From: Dactylonectria macrodidyma
Lineage: Eukaryota > Ascomycota > Sordariomycetes > Hypocreales > Nectriaceae
Assembly (NCBI GenBank): GCA_020744425.1
Contig: JAGMUV010000003.1
Coordinates: 1,922,001 to 1,986,000 of the forward strand
Length of the DNA stretch: 64,000 nt
Direction: 5' to 3'
The translations under genes and the position numbers were made by a program. Under the pieces are notes generated by a model. That model was not told the origin of the DNA, made no database searches, and was given only the letters and a program-made list of their open reading frames with translations. Positions 12,701 through 23,904 of the stretch are shown here, piece after piece (the first letter of the stretch is position 1; each line of letters starts with the position of its first letter).

Positions 12701-13100
12701 CGGTAATGGTCGGCAGGATAATGTGCTCTAGGTAGACGGGAAGAATCTGGGCAAAACCTTCCCATCCAGCAGTCTCGAGAGTGTATGCGGTATGATCCGT
12801 TGCAGTCCAGGCATTTGTGCCGGAGTAGGCGCGTGAGGACAGCTTATCGAGAAGACCCTTGTACTGGTAGCTCTTGGAGCCCATGAAGACGAGATGCTCA
12901 AGAGTATGGGGAGCACCCGAGTCATCAAAGATCTCAGTAGCTAGGGTGAAGTATCCATTGATCTTAGGGCCTTTGCGGTCGGCAATGACAACTTGCAAAC
13001 CACTGCGTTCAGAGACATATTGTGTGATGGTGCAAGGTGCATAATCGGCCTTGAAGCTCTGGATCTTGCGAAACCGTGACTTGGGAGTTTCAGAAGGCAT
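9780..13100 (-). CDS. M16-family zinc metallopeptidase, YOL098C type
   Basis: Exons 13100-12343, 12282-10068 and 9965-9780 give 1052 residues. The inverted zinc motif HTLEH is at residues 65-69 and a likely third ligand is the Glu of GVVYSEM near residue 157. The rest is the repeated M16 fold, with a second large domain after about residue 500. Length and sequence fit the fungal YOL098C-type group, related to insulin-degrading/PreP enzymes but lacking an obvious targeting peptide; cytosolic location is inferred. The final exon encodes a highly acidic tail of Asp/Glu with Ser and Gly. Intron 1 (60 bp) uses an unusual AAAAG acceptor, but only that site restores the reading ..FKRPWIDS... The first ATG of the upstream frame used here (13100) has a purine three bases before it. 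Substrates are unknown. Confidence 0.9.
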
Positions 13101-13120
13101 GGTGGATTCTCTCAAACCAC

Positions 13121-13324
13121 TCAATTTCCAAAGACAACTACCATCATCAGCATTACTCTAAGAAGCAGTTGAAAGTAGCAAAGAGAGAAAAAGAATTGCA
13201 GAGAAGTCGAAAGACAGGGAACTAGGTAATTGGCTCGGTGAGCACGGCGGACTCTAAAGACGCGATGCATATCTGGTTGTTCTCCCAATAAGAAGAAACC
13301 AGAGAGCATTTGTCTGGGTCTCAT
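13121..13324 (-). promoter_or_regulatory. Upstream ORF in the M16 peptidase leader (67 codons)
   Basis: An ATG at 13324 opens 67 codons that stop 20 bases before the main ATG at 13100. The product is hydrophobic and basic, with no recognised family. It lies in pyrimidine-rich sequence that looks like a transcribed leader, so it may reduce main-ORF translation if the transcript starts upstream of it. Transcription start is not known. Confidence 0.35.
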
Positions 13325-13365
13325 GGGATGAGGAAGAAACAAAACAAGAGAGGTTGTGTTCTGTG

Positions 13366-13539
13366 CTATTCAAGAAACCCTTGCCCCTTGAGGCAGGAAA
13401 CAACTAACTCGAGGCCAGGGATTCGTAGCGAATGCAAACCAATCCCTTCTTTGACGACGATAAGATAAGCCAGAATGCTCAGCAGGGCAACTACCACTGC
13501 GAGAACCGCCTGGAAGGAATTGCGACGGATATTTAACAT
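13366..13539 (-). CDS. Possible small membrane protein (57 aa) or long upstream ORF
   Basis: The frame begins MLNIRRNSFQ and contains one strong hydrophobic helix (about residues 11-30, Ala/Val/Leu/Ile), followed by a short amphipathic tail; no family is recognised. The same frame is open for a further 48 codons upstream without ATG. If the two putative leader introns at 14111-14049 and 13855-13795 are spliced, this ATG is the first one downstream of a TATA box at 14236-14241. It could therefore be an independent small gene or the first upstream ORF of the M16 peptidase transcript. Support comes only from sequence signals. Confidence 0.3.
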   Translation of the reverse strand: MLNIRRNSFQAVLAVVVALLSILAYLIVVKEGIGLHSLRIPGLELVVSCLKGQGFLE

Positions 13540-13794
13540 GGCTGCTGGGGAGTAGGACACCTCGATTGAGTCTCTGACCAGCCCGGTGATGTACTTCGCT
13601 GCCAATGCTACCAGTCCTGTGGTACCGAGAGTGCAAATTCGGAAACAAAAGCTCGTGAAGGCGGGGTAGTGTATATTCTCTCAACGCGGGGAGACAGCCA
13701 GAGCCAGGGAGGGCAAACTCGCAGAATCCCACGATAGAAAAGAATCCGAAGAGATGAAAGGAGACGAAATCAAACAACGGCCAGGCAACACTTG

Positions 13795-14111
13795 CTGCCA
13801 GGCAACAGGAGGACAGGCAAATGCAGTCAGCATGGAAATCGGCAGCCTCACTCACCTATTTTCTGGGCGTGGATGCGTGAGAGTGTTGAAAAGCGCCAAT
13901 CACCGAGAACGAGCCACGCGAAAAAGTACCCCGCTATGGAGAGCGCAGGTAGCACTGGTCTCTCAGGCACCTACAGCCACCAGACAGCCAGCGCAAGCTC
14001 AGGCACAAGCGGCAGTACCAACGCCAAGATGGTGACTTTTCGTTTTTGCTGTGCCAAAGTACGTTTCAGATTGGTGACAATGCGTTGGTCAAAGTAGCAC
14101 CAAATACTCAC
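13795..14111 (-). other. Two putative leader introns
   Basis: On the minus strand, intron A runs 14111-14049 (63 bp, GTGAGT to GGCACAG) and intron B runs 13855-13795 (61 bp, TAG then GTGAGT, CTGAC branch match, acceptor CTGGCAG). The 193-bp exon between them has no ATG. They are inferred from consensus matches alone. Confidence 0.3.
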
Positions 14112-14235
14112 TGTGACACCTCCAAGGACCAAGCAAACGAGACGATGACAAGATGCAGAAGACGGGATTCGGAAGATGACAAGCTAAGATTGTTGCAACC
14201 TCGGGAAAGTAAGGAGAAAAGCAGGGTGATGACCG

Positions 14236-14241
14236 TTTATA
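14236..14241 (-). promoter_or_regulatory. TATA box
   Basis: The minus strand reads TTATAAACGG here, followed by about 120 bases of pyrimidine-rich, ATG-free sequence and then a canonical intron donor. It fits a promoter firing toward the small ORF and the M16 peptidase gene. Confidence 0.35.
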
Positions 14242-14980
14242 AGCACAAAGATATCGCTCCTCCCTGCATCGCCTGCTTTACGGGCAATCCGACCACGCTT
14301 GGGGAAGGAGCTCAGCACTGACAGTGCCCACAGCACAGCGAGACCAGCACCCGATGGGCTAGCGGGGCAGTTACAACGGCAGGCACGTATTGGAGTTTGA
14401 GGGCAGGAGTAACAGCCATGACGCCCCTGCCCTCCGGAACAATGCCAGCAGAGGCGGCCCGTGCTCCAATTGGCCGTTCAGCCGCTAAGCGCAGGTCGCA
14501 TTGTTCTCAGCCACTCGACCTGCATAGCTTCCCGCCACAGTGGACCTCAGGCCGCCACGTTCCTCAACCGAAGTCCCCCGCGCCACTTCGAAACAGAGGG
14601 TACGTACCATTTTCGAAGGTGGCTGCTCGATGGAACTTGAAGCTCCAAACTGGCATTGGTGGGGAGTCTGGAAAGTTGACAGCTTAAACCTGCGTCCGAC
14701 ACCACAGCTTTGCGACCGAGTACGCAACACGGAGAAGTAGCAAACAGACCATACTTGCGCCCGGACTGATTCGAACATAACGGATAAGGTCTCTTTATGA
14801 TTTATATTAGCGACCGACAAGAGGAGCCCCGCGAACGACCTCGCATGCTCCCTGGAACACGACACCTTTCAGTGACGTGACGACATAGAGCCGATATCAC
14901 CAACGGCGCACGAAACCAACAACCAATCTCTCGAACCCACAGATATCCTGTCTATTGAATCTCCTCCTCATTCTGCAACC

Positions 14981-17743
14981 ATGGCCACCGCCGCGGAATC
15001 CCCACAGCAACTCAGCGACGCCCTTGTCGCCTTCGCGCTTCAAGGCCGCTTTCCCGATGACATTTCCAACTTCCCTCCCGTCTCCGAGACCGATCTACGG
15101 CCAGCGATACAAGCCCTAGACAAGGCCAAAAAGGACCTCGAGGTACTACAGCCAAAACTCAGCAATAATCTTTGTGTACTCACGATCCGGTAGACCGAGC
15201 TCACCGCCATTGATGATGAGACGAAAGAGGACGCCAGCTCCTGGGCTAGAAACCACAAGACTCTACAAGAAGATATAATTCGCTCAAGGACTATCGCCAA
15301 TGACATTATCAGGCAGTCTGAAACTCCAGACGCCTCTGGCGAATCCGTCGAGGACGCCGAGGAAAAGGCCGAGTTCGTGAATCGCGAAGTACAGTACAGC
15401 CAGCAACTCCACAGCGTCTTGCGAAAAATTAAGCATGTTAATGAGCTCCTTGGCGAGGTCGAAGTGGCAAAAAATGAACGCCGAATCCTTGATTCATTAC
15501 ACCTACTTGAAAGTATGTCTCGCCGTCCTAACTCCATCTCATATCATGACTGATTATCGCGAAGAATCATGGACCGCCATCGATGAAGTAGGGGTGAGCA
15601 AGACATGCAGGGTTATGAAACTCCTAAATATCCGGAGTTTCGAGCTCAAGTCTGCTGTTCACGAGGTTTTTGACCATGTGTGGAAGGCTTTGGTCCATAT
15701 CGACATTGACACCCGCCAGCTTGCCGTCTATAATGATGTCAAAGGTGAATTTTTCCCAATTATGAACTCGGCCAGTTCTAACTATGTCGCAGACGAGCAG
15801 ATGGATCTTGCAGACGCCGTGGTTGGCCTGAAGGCGTACAAGGAGGTGGATGAACGCATGGAACAGCTATGGCGCAACGTAGATGGAGCAATTGTGTCTC
15901 CACGCATGGATACCAGAAACGATTCCCTTCCCCAGATACAAGTGCAGGGCGACGTCCTACTATTGTCCGGGCAGGCTGAGCAGTCAGTCGAGGCGTTATT
16001 GTCTGACCTCGAAGTGCTCTTCGTTTTCCTCGCTCAACATCTTCCTTCCGATCTTCTCCAGTCACTCGGCAAATTCATGATGGCTGATGTTATTCCAAGA
16101 CTTGTCGGAGATTGGCTCGAATCCGCTGTCCCTGCGTCATTGTCGGACATGAGAAACTTCGAGGCAACGATTGAGAGGGCGCGGGGATTCTGCGACGTTT
16201 TAGAGAGGAATGGTTTCACTAGTTTCGATGAGCTAAGGAACTGGGTGGACAATGCGCCATCGATTTGGCTCGGGAAATGCCGAGAAACAACTCTTGATAC
16301 TGTCCGATCCCGGTTGCTGAGCGGGATTGGCAATCCGAAACAGGTCGAGAAAGTCGAGAAGCAACTAGTATCCATCTCAGAGGGCAAGGAACTCAGCAAG
16401 ACTTCAGGGGCAGCGGCCGCTGCGGATGCGAACGATTGGAGTGATGCGTGGGGCGAAGCGTGGGAGGAGGACAAAGGTCAGACTGACGACCAGCCAACTT
16501 CCGAAACTAAGGCCCTTGACACGTCCAAACCGGACGAGGATGACGGTGCGGATGCCTGGGGTTGGGATGAAGAAGACACTACTGAGAAGTCCTCCGAAAC
16601 GAAGAAGGAAGGGGACAAGAAAAGCGTCGAAAGAGATAACGACGATGAAGACGACAGTGCCGCGGCTTGGGGATGGGGCGACGAGGAAACCAGTCAAGAA
16701 CCTGAGCTGGAGCCGTCGGCCCTTACGAACAAGCCGGGTAAGGCACAAGAGGAAACCCGAGAGCTCACCCTCCGAGAAACGTACAGCATATCGTCCATGC
16801 CAGGGCCTGTACTCGAACTCATCTCAGCTATCTTGGAGGACGGTGCCAAGCTCACTGGGGTCGACACCGAGCACACATCCGTCGCGGCTACCGCGCCAGG
16901 TCTGTTTGGCATACCCACATTTGCCCTGGCGTTGTTCAGGGCCATTTCTCCATACTACTATTCCTTCAGCGATGGTGGCAACATGTAAGGTTCTCCAAAG
17001 CAACGCCAAAGATACAACGCTAACTGTGAGACAGGTTCCTATACAATGATGCCAGATATCTAGCTGAGAGGCTCTCCGATTTCTCGGACAACTGGAAGAA
17101 GCGCGAAGAGCTAACGCCCCGAGCTCGAAACATGCTTCGTCTTGACAATGACATTAAGAGCCTTCAGAGCTTCGCAAACCGCAGTTACGCCAACGAAATG
17201 AACATCCAAAAGACGATTTTGCGAGATCTCCTTGGCGGCTCACAGAGCGTCATGCAGCAGGATGAGACTGAGTCGTGTATTGAGTCTGGCACGTCACGTA
17301 TCCGTACCATGGCTGCTACTTGGGAGCCAATCTTAGCCCGATCTGTTTGGACGCAGGCCATCGGCTCTCTTGCGGATGCGCTCGCCACCAAGCTCATTAC
17401 TGACGTCCTCGAGATGCCCTCCATCGGCCAAGACGAGGCCTACAATATCGCAAAACTCATCACTACTGCCACTGAGCTCGATGACCTCTTCCCAGGCACC
17501 GGCGAGGAAGCTGTCCCCACTACTGCACAGTTTGCCCCCAGCTGGTTACGGCTTAAGTACCTCAGCGAAGTGCTGCAAAGCAATCTCAACGAGGTCCGCT
17601 ACATGTGGTTCGAGAGCGAGCTGAGCCTACACTTTACTGCTAGCGAGGTTATTGACCTGATCGAGGCCAGCTTTGAGGCGAATGCGCGGGCCAAGGAGAC
17701 GATCCGCGAGATTCAAGCGAGACCAGCACCGCTAGCCGTGTGA
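14981..17743 (+). CDS. zw10: ZW10/Dsl1-type vesicle-tethering protein
   Basis: Exons 14981-15142, 15194-15512, 15565-16984 and 17035-17743 (introns of 51, 52 and 50 bp) encode 869 residues. The N-terminal helical part and the C-terminal all-helical domain match fungal proteins annotated as centromere/kinetochore protein zw10. In fungi this subunit acts with Tip20/RINT1- and Sec39-type partners to tether COPI vesicles at the ER; a kinetochore role is not expected in most fungi. Between the two folded parts is an acidic, disordered segment (nt about 16,390-16,720) with three tryptophan clusters: DWSDAWGEAW, DAWGWDEED and AAWGWGDEE. These resemble the COPI-binding loop of yeast Dsl1. An apparent continuous frame across 15,435-15,564 is misleading: before the intron at 15513-15564 the correct frame is a different one. 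Confidence 0.9.
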
Positions 17744-19500
17744 TGTCAACCTAGACACCAAGTGCAATCCTGAACTGTGTATGTACAAATCAAGGCTTAG
17801 GTCTAAGGGTTGAGTCATTGGGCTGAGATGTGATAGTATTGGATACTAGAAGGAGGTGGCGGTGAAAATACATGGCACTGAGCTTGATCCAACTCCCTTT
17901 CTTGAACCGACTTGCCATTTGCACTTTCATTCATCATTGACAATTTTGCTACCAAACTTAGTGATTGCTTGGACTACTAATTGCCATCGCTGTATGGAAG
18001 ATGTCCAACCAAAGCCATCCTCACTATGCCTGAGTTGACCTGAGCCAGGCAACCCGGGATCAACTCTCAGTCGAACAACTGGCTGGGAGCATTCTACGTG
18101 CATCATCTTTCTACAACAGAAGAGCCTCACGGGCTGCATGCCAGAATTAAAGACTGGTGAGCCCCTTTCTGTGATCCTAGTAGAAGGGGTCATAGAGGAT
18201 GAACGACGAAGCGTGCATTACGTGCCCCTTGGATGTTTGTTTTCGCCTTTCTTGAATCAAGGTCTTACTTTCTAAGATGGAAATCGTTTAACGGGCTCTT
18301 TCTGTCGATGTTTCCACGTAGTTCTTGCCAGCCATTTCTCAAAGAGTGTTGCTCAGCTGCTACTATCTGGTCAACACATCGCAATAGTCCGCAAGCCTGA
18401 CAGCAGCTAAGTCACCCTAAATCAGAATATTTAGTACCTCCCCTCATTATCTATATCATCCTCATTTAGGTTTCTTGCCCCCGATATTTATAGTCTTATG
18501 ATTTTAACATCACTACATATTAGAATTACTATCGCTCAGGAGAAGTGAGTTCATTTAGAAATGCTGGGTAGATAGTAAGAGTTAATTGTCTCAATCGATC
18601 TTTCTCAATAGAGGTACTAAGGGGCGTGTCGAACAACACCAGGAATAGACATCGCAATCAACCGAGTGCCGTTCTTTAGACACCGAACTCCATGAATCAT
18701 GGACGACAGTCCAAGACTACGATGTTCCAATTTGGTAGACTTTTGTACCGCAAATATTGGAAAACATGCAGTGATGATATGTGAACCGATTTCACGGGGC
18801 TCGTTTTCAGGAGTGGGGGCTTACCCTATACCAATACTGGTCGATGTCTCCAAAATCACTCGTCGACAAAGGCTGACTGTCAAGTCGGGATACTTCTACA
18901 ATTATGAAGAAGGAAAATTGATAAAGTTTCTCAATGTATACTTTTAGCCATATTCGTCTGAGATCATAGGTTGAATACTAAGACTCGGAAATTCTGACAC
19001 GATATCCTCGACTTTGGCTTTACACCCTGCTATTCTAAGGCGGAATAGAGTAGACACGCAATTTACAAGACAACAACAACAAACCACCAATGCAGCTGTA
19101 CCAAGTAGAACCCGAGGCTCAACATAGTCAAGTCCATACCCCCCGGGCTTGGTTTCAGCGAAGAGCTTGTACCCCTGAACCATCCGTCGTCGATCACCAG
19201 CCTCTACAAATTACTACGAGAACGGATGCGAAGAGGGCTCACGGAGTACACGGGCAAATCTAACATGCTACTTTGTTCCACGAGCCAAAAGTTCCCAAAC
19301 CCATAAATCTCAGCCACTCCCCCTTTTAGGAGTCCCTCGTCTGGAAAGCTTCGCGTAAGGATGCCACGAGGCAACCAAGACAAGCGGGTACGGACTCGAG
19401 ACAAACAAACAAACAATGAAAAGACTCACCGAGAAACCCGCCGGCGAGGCAAATGTGCGGATGTGGTGCAACTAAAAAGTAAAAAACAAAATAGAAGTAA
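17744..19500. other. AT-richer gene-free segment after ZW10
   Basis: Base composition falls below that of the flanking DNA, especially at 18,400-18,650 and 18,900-19,080. The first 100-200 bases should be the zw10 3' untranslated region. Two frames of about 80 codons (18699-18947 plus; 18944-19183 minus) have no recognisable domain and are not proposed as genes. No transposon ends or coding remnants were recognised. Confidence 0.5.
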
Positions 19501-20168
19501 GACAAACGAGGTTGGACAAAGGTCCGAGGTATGATACACCAGGGAAGGAGAGACAAGACATCCGAATCCGAGCTACCTCACCCTCTATGCAGGCGTCCGA
19601 GTCTCCCGCGCACAACAGCATCAGCAGCCCATCTCTGGCGGTCAGGACGCGATCGGCCGAGGTATGACGTCCGGCGGTGAGAGGGTACGGATGGACCTGC
19701 ACATGACTTGGTCCTCTCTCTCTCTCCTGGTAGGACGAAGAAGGCTGTTTTACCTAGACACGGGCGTCGAACAAGACGGGTTCCAGTATCAGCCACCGAG
19801 GATGTGAAATTAACAAGAAAAAAAAGAAAGAAAGAGGACCCGTTGGACGAAACACGGACGCCTGCACGATGCGCTCATCATGAGCGGACGGGGAGGAGGC
19901 AGAGGCTCCGAGACTTGACGAGCTGCCATACCTGGACGTCGATGCTTGGCGCCGGCTCGCACGGGAAGCTGCAGGGACAACAGGATTGCATTGCGCATTG
20001 TTTGACGACGCCCTGTCGTGCCCTTTCTGTTTCGCACTGATTCTCGGGCCATCGTGTGTATTTTATTACTTTCTTTCTTTGAGATCGTTGGACTCTAATT
20101 CAGGGACGCTGGTCAGTAGACAAGTAACCGCCGTCGATCACACACGCAAGTCCTCCCTTGCGAAGAAG

Positions 20169-20189
20169 GTGTGTGTGTGTGTGTGTGTG
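20169..20189. repeat. (GT)n microsatellite
   Basis: Ten uninterrupted GT units. A CAA-repeat follows about 70 bases downstream (20262-20280). Confidence 0.95.
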
Positions 20190-20261
20190 GTCCAGCGAAA
20201 CCGAAGCATCGACCGAGACGATATGATGAGAGACTCGTCAGCGTTGCTGTAGGAAGTAGAC

Positions 20262-20280
20262 CAACAACAACAACAACAAA
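20262..20280. repeat. (CAA)n microsatellite
   Basis: About six CAA units ending in an A run. Confidence 0.9.
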
Positions 20281-23200
20281 AACGCCCAAAGGATTCTGCT
20301 CTCATGTCGGTTGGCCCATGTACAATGGAAGTCAATACGCGCCCAGGCAATGACATAAGCCTTGTCAAAATAGTTTCGGGGGGGGCAGAAAGCCACAAAG
20401 TTGCATTTGAATAGATGCAAAACATGGGGGGACGCGAGTCAAAAGATCGTTTGAGTCACATCGTCTAGTCCCGTCAGTGACTAACCCCCCTCCCGCGGAC
20501 CAGGAAACCGATGTCCCGGACTCGCAATGGGGAACCCGGCGAGAGACAGCAAAGATAACTAATGCAGCAGAGTCTAGGTCTGCCTTGGATCAATCATCAG
20601 TCGACTTCCGTGCTATTATTCTCAAACCATGCACTGATCCGCAGATACAGCACAGTATAGTTCACGGTCTTGCGACTCTATTCACAGACACCCGGGGATA
20701 ATATGCGGCCGGTCGAGGGGTGGGTGGTGGGGGGAGGGAGTCAACTCTCGGAGGATTTATCGTCAGTGGTACGTGAAGCAGCGTGAAAAAGGGCCTTTTT
20801 CACATTGATTACACTTCTTGGCGTCCCTTTTTTGGCGTCTGACGAGCATTGCCTGGTCTTCTCCTCCCTTGACCCCAGTCAGACTTGATGCAGACGGAGC
20901 AACTCTAAGTTTTCGGTGTTGGGGCGAAGGAAGAAGAAGGGTGGACCAAGCGGATAGCACGCCCACCCATTCCGGAAGGGCGAGGAGCGGACGCCTCGAA
21001 TCGAAAATCGTCCATGCTCCCTCTCTCCCCCTCCCGTTGCCAACGACGGCAGGGCCTTCTGGAGATGGGATGGGGCTTGACTGACTAGCTGGTAGGGAGT
21101 CAGAGAGAAAGCTTGCTGGGATCCAGCAACAAACTCGCATCCTGGCCTTCTGTGTCTCTCTAGCCCATCTGCATCCTCCTCTAGCCCATGGCACCTTGGG
21201 CCATCAAGCCGAAGGAAAAAGAGGAACCCACGTCACCCCCTTCCATCTCCCGCAGAAGCGTGGATCCCCCCCAGCTCCAAAAAAAAAGAATGGGCAAATT
21301 GACAGCGTGTGTGTCACAAACCGGCGTCTGAGCTTTCTTTGTTCCGATCCAACTGCACTGTCGCGAAAGCGCCCTAATAAGAAAAAAAAAGACACTCCGG
21401 GGATGCTCCACCCGGCGCCCGGGCGGGGGATGGAAGCGACCCCCGATGACGGTTCCGAACGCCCCGTTTATCCGCCGCCCCCGAGCGATCCTGGGATATC
21501 CCCGTTTGCCTCGGTCTCTCCATCTTCCTTCTTCGTCTTGCCATCGTCTATCATCCGCGCATCCCAGCCTCCATCCACTTTTCGAATTCGCCATTTGACC
21601 CATCATCCACCCACTCGAGGATTCCCATCCATAGCATCGCCCAAATGGAGCATCGCCACACTCCTGCTCCTCCTCCTCTAACCACTACGCCTCGACCGAA
21701 ATAAACCTGGACAGCTATCACTCCATCTTCATGGTCTACCCCCGCAACGCACAACCAAGCTCCCGGAACCGAATCCGCGGGTTTCGTGCCCGAGCTCGCT
21801 CCAGCCAGCATTGCCTCGTTGCAAAGTGCCCCCTTCCCTGCCCGTTGTCGGTGCCAATCAATCGTGGGCCTCTGACTGGCTTCGTTGTCCTTGTTTTACT
21901 CTGGTGGGTAAAAACGTGACTGGATGGATATGCGAGCAATGGCCTGATGCCCACTCTGACGTGGAGATTGATTTCAATGCGCTGGTCCTGGCGCAATGGT
22001 GTTTCCCTTTCATTTTTTTTCTCTTTCCCATCGGCCTCGCTCCTTGTCATTCCGCGACGACATCCGTGGCCCGTCTCACTTCCCGGCGCCGATGCGTTTT
22101 CTTTGCTGACGCCCTCCGGGTCAGACTCGTCGCCATGAAACATAGCTAGGTAAACGCACGCAATAGGAAACGGGAGCGGGGCGGACCGACAAGTACCAGA
22201 GGGGATAGTGTCACTCCGTCAGATGTCAATTTCTCCTTTTTGGAGTCCCGGGTGACCATTATTACTAAGTAGAGGCCTACCGATGACGCTCACCACCTCG
22301 ACAGGTTGACGTGGCACTCAATTGCGTATGGGGCTGGACGTTGGAGGTTTCGAAGGGGGACAGCACACACAGCCCCGGTGGAAGAAGGTGGCAGTAGCAT
22401 GGTAAAGGTGGTAGTAATCGGAAGTGGTAGAGGTCGGCTGGGTTGATCGTTGGTGGCGGACGTTGAAGTTGGTGGTGAAGCGTGAACCAAGTAATTATCA
22501 AGTACTGCCTAAGCCAGGGATACCTACACCCGGCTATTAATCCCGCTGTCAACGACGGACAAGTCAGCCGCAGAAGAAAGAAACAGAATCCCGGCACGAG
22601 ATAAAGAGGTGGCATGACCATGACGGTGGCTCAACCTAGTCCTGATTATGCCTATCCGATTTGACGTCCTCCCCTTCGCCTTGACAACTGCGGGTGATAG
22701 CTCACCTGCATGAGGCAGTGGTGGTGCTGGCAACAAGAGGCGCTCAGCTGACCAGCTCTTTCTCCCTGTCCCCTACTGGACAAGCATCAAACAAATCTTT
22801 GCTGCTCTCGGCACTTCGCCGCTGGGTCGCATCGTACCGACCTTGCGGCAACTGTGGTTCTCAAGGTGCAGATCAGTGAATGTGTTAAATGCCGATGTGT
22901 TAGAGCACCCGCCCCATTTGTCAGCCTATGGGAATTGACTTTGGCGGCCGGCTCCTCCCTAGTTCAACCTACCTGGACTAAGTATGTTCTGACCGCTAAA
23001 CGCACTCGAATTGAACGCCCTGAGATAGGTGCCTCGGGTTCCACTAATAGCAATATCAATGCCCAACACAACCTCAACCCACCGTCAAAGACGTAGAAAA
23101 CTGGAATGTTGTGTTGCACAACGCAACTCGTTTCTAAGCGATGCTCACTTACTGGTTCGCCCCTTGACGTTTCAACCCCCCCTTCGGTTCCGATGCACTG

Positions 23201-23458
23201 CGGCAAAGCCGGTGAAGCAACCAACAACTAAAAGAGCTGACCCTTTTCGTCTCTCTCAGAACTGCAACCCTAGACTTGCCTTAGTCTTGCACATCCCTAA
23301 ACCAACGCAGGACTACGCATGCACGGCGTTGGCTGCAAGAGACCCGTGAGGCTGGGAGACGCCCCCTCCTGTACCCTATCTACCCTAGGGCGGTACCATG
23401 GGCATGGCATTGGCGCTCATCCATCCCCTCCTTCAAACCCGGGGCGGCGCGAGCTGCT

Positions 23459-23493
23459 TGATGCGTGATGCGTGGTGCGTGATGCGTGATGCG
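23459..23493. repeat. Heptamer minisatellite (TGATGCG)5
   Basis: Five tandem 7-bp units; the third is TGGTGCG, the others are identical. Confidence 0.95.
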
Positions 23494-23859
23494 TCTCCCG
23501 TGAGCCACACCTCCTGTTCACCGGCCGCTCACTGGTCTAGCTGCCCCCTTCAACGCGTTCATGTCTCCTAGATGGCGTCTGTACCTACTGCGCTGTCATC
23601 CCGTCCTGGCCGCAGACCCCCCTCCTTCCCCTTCTTTCCCCACCGGCTCGAACCCGTCCCATGCCAAAGGGGCCAGAGGTGTGCGTTCGAAAGCTGTCGA
23701 TGGCTGCAAATGGATTTGCCAAAAGTGACGAGTCAGCCTGCAAGACCGCACGTGGGGGCCGGCCCGAGCCAGACTTTGGGTCCAGGTGGGCGCCGCATCA
23801 GCCCGCAGCTGTTTGAATGAGATGGAAGGGGGGCGTGTTTCTTCCAAGCAGATACACCT

Positions 23860-23904
23860 TGTATGTACTCTGCAGCATATGTAGGTACTGTATGTATTCT
23901 GCAG
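23860..23904. repeat. Paired 16-bp direct repeats TGTATGTAYTCTGCAG
   Basis: Two copies (23860-23875 and 23889-23904) differ at one base and are separated by 13 bp. A third related copy (14 of 16) is at 27412-27427. Confidence 0.8.

Larger units (their letters stand above)
13101..14980. other. Divergent interval between M16 peptidase and ZW10 genes
   Basis: This 1.9-kb interval separates two divergent starts. Its left two thirds contain the short ORFs, TATA box and leader introns listed separately. The right part (about 14,300-14,980) shows no gene and should carry the ZW10 promoter. Confidence 0.55.

Noticed and set aside
13936..14097. Plus-strand frame starting MESAGSTGLSGTYSHQ
   Set aside because: Ser/Gly/Thr-rich start looked like a fungal small protein, but no intron or downstream exon extends it, and the opposite strand carries better promoter and splice signals.
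14760..14800. TTCGAAT/ATTCGAA-type B-box near 14768 on the minus strand
   Set aside because: Flanking bases do not pair into T, anticodon or acceptor stems, so no tRNA can be folded.
15435..15564. Apparent extended N-terminus of the long ZW10 frame
   Set aside because: Before 15565 this frame is out of phase with the coding exon; it is a shadow plus an intron, and the correct upstream exon is in another frame.
18699..19183. Two frames of about 80 codons, one with a hydrophobic Cys/Val run
   Set aside because: AT-rich region with no upstream promoter-like sequence, family resemblance or splice partners.
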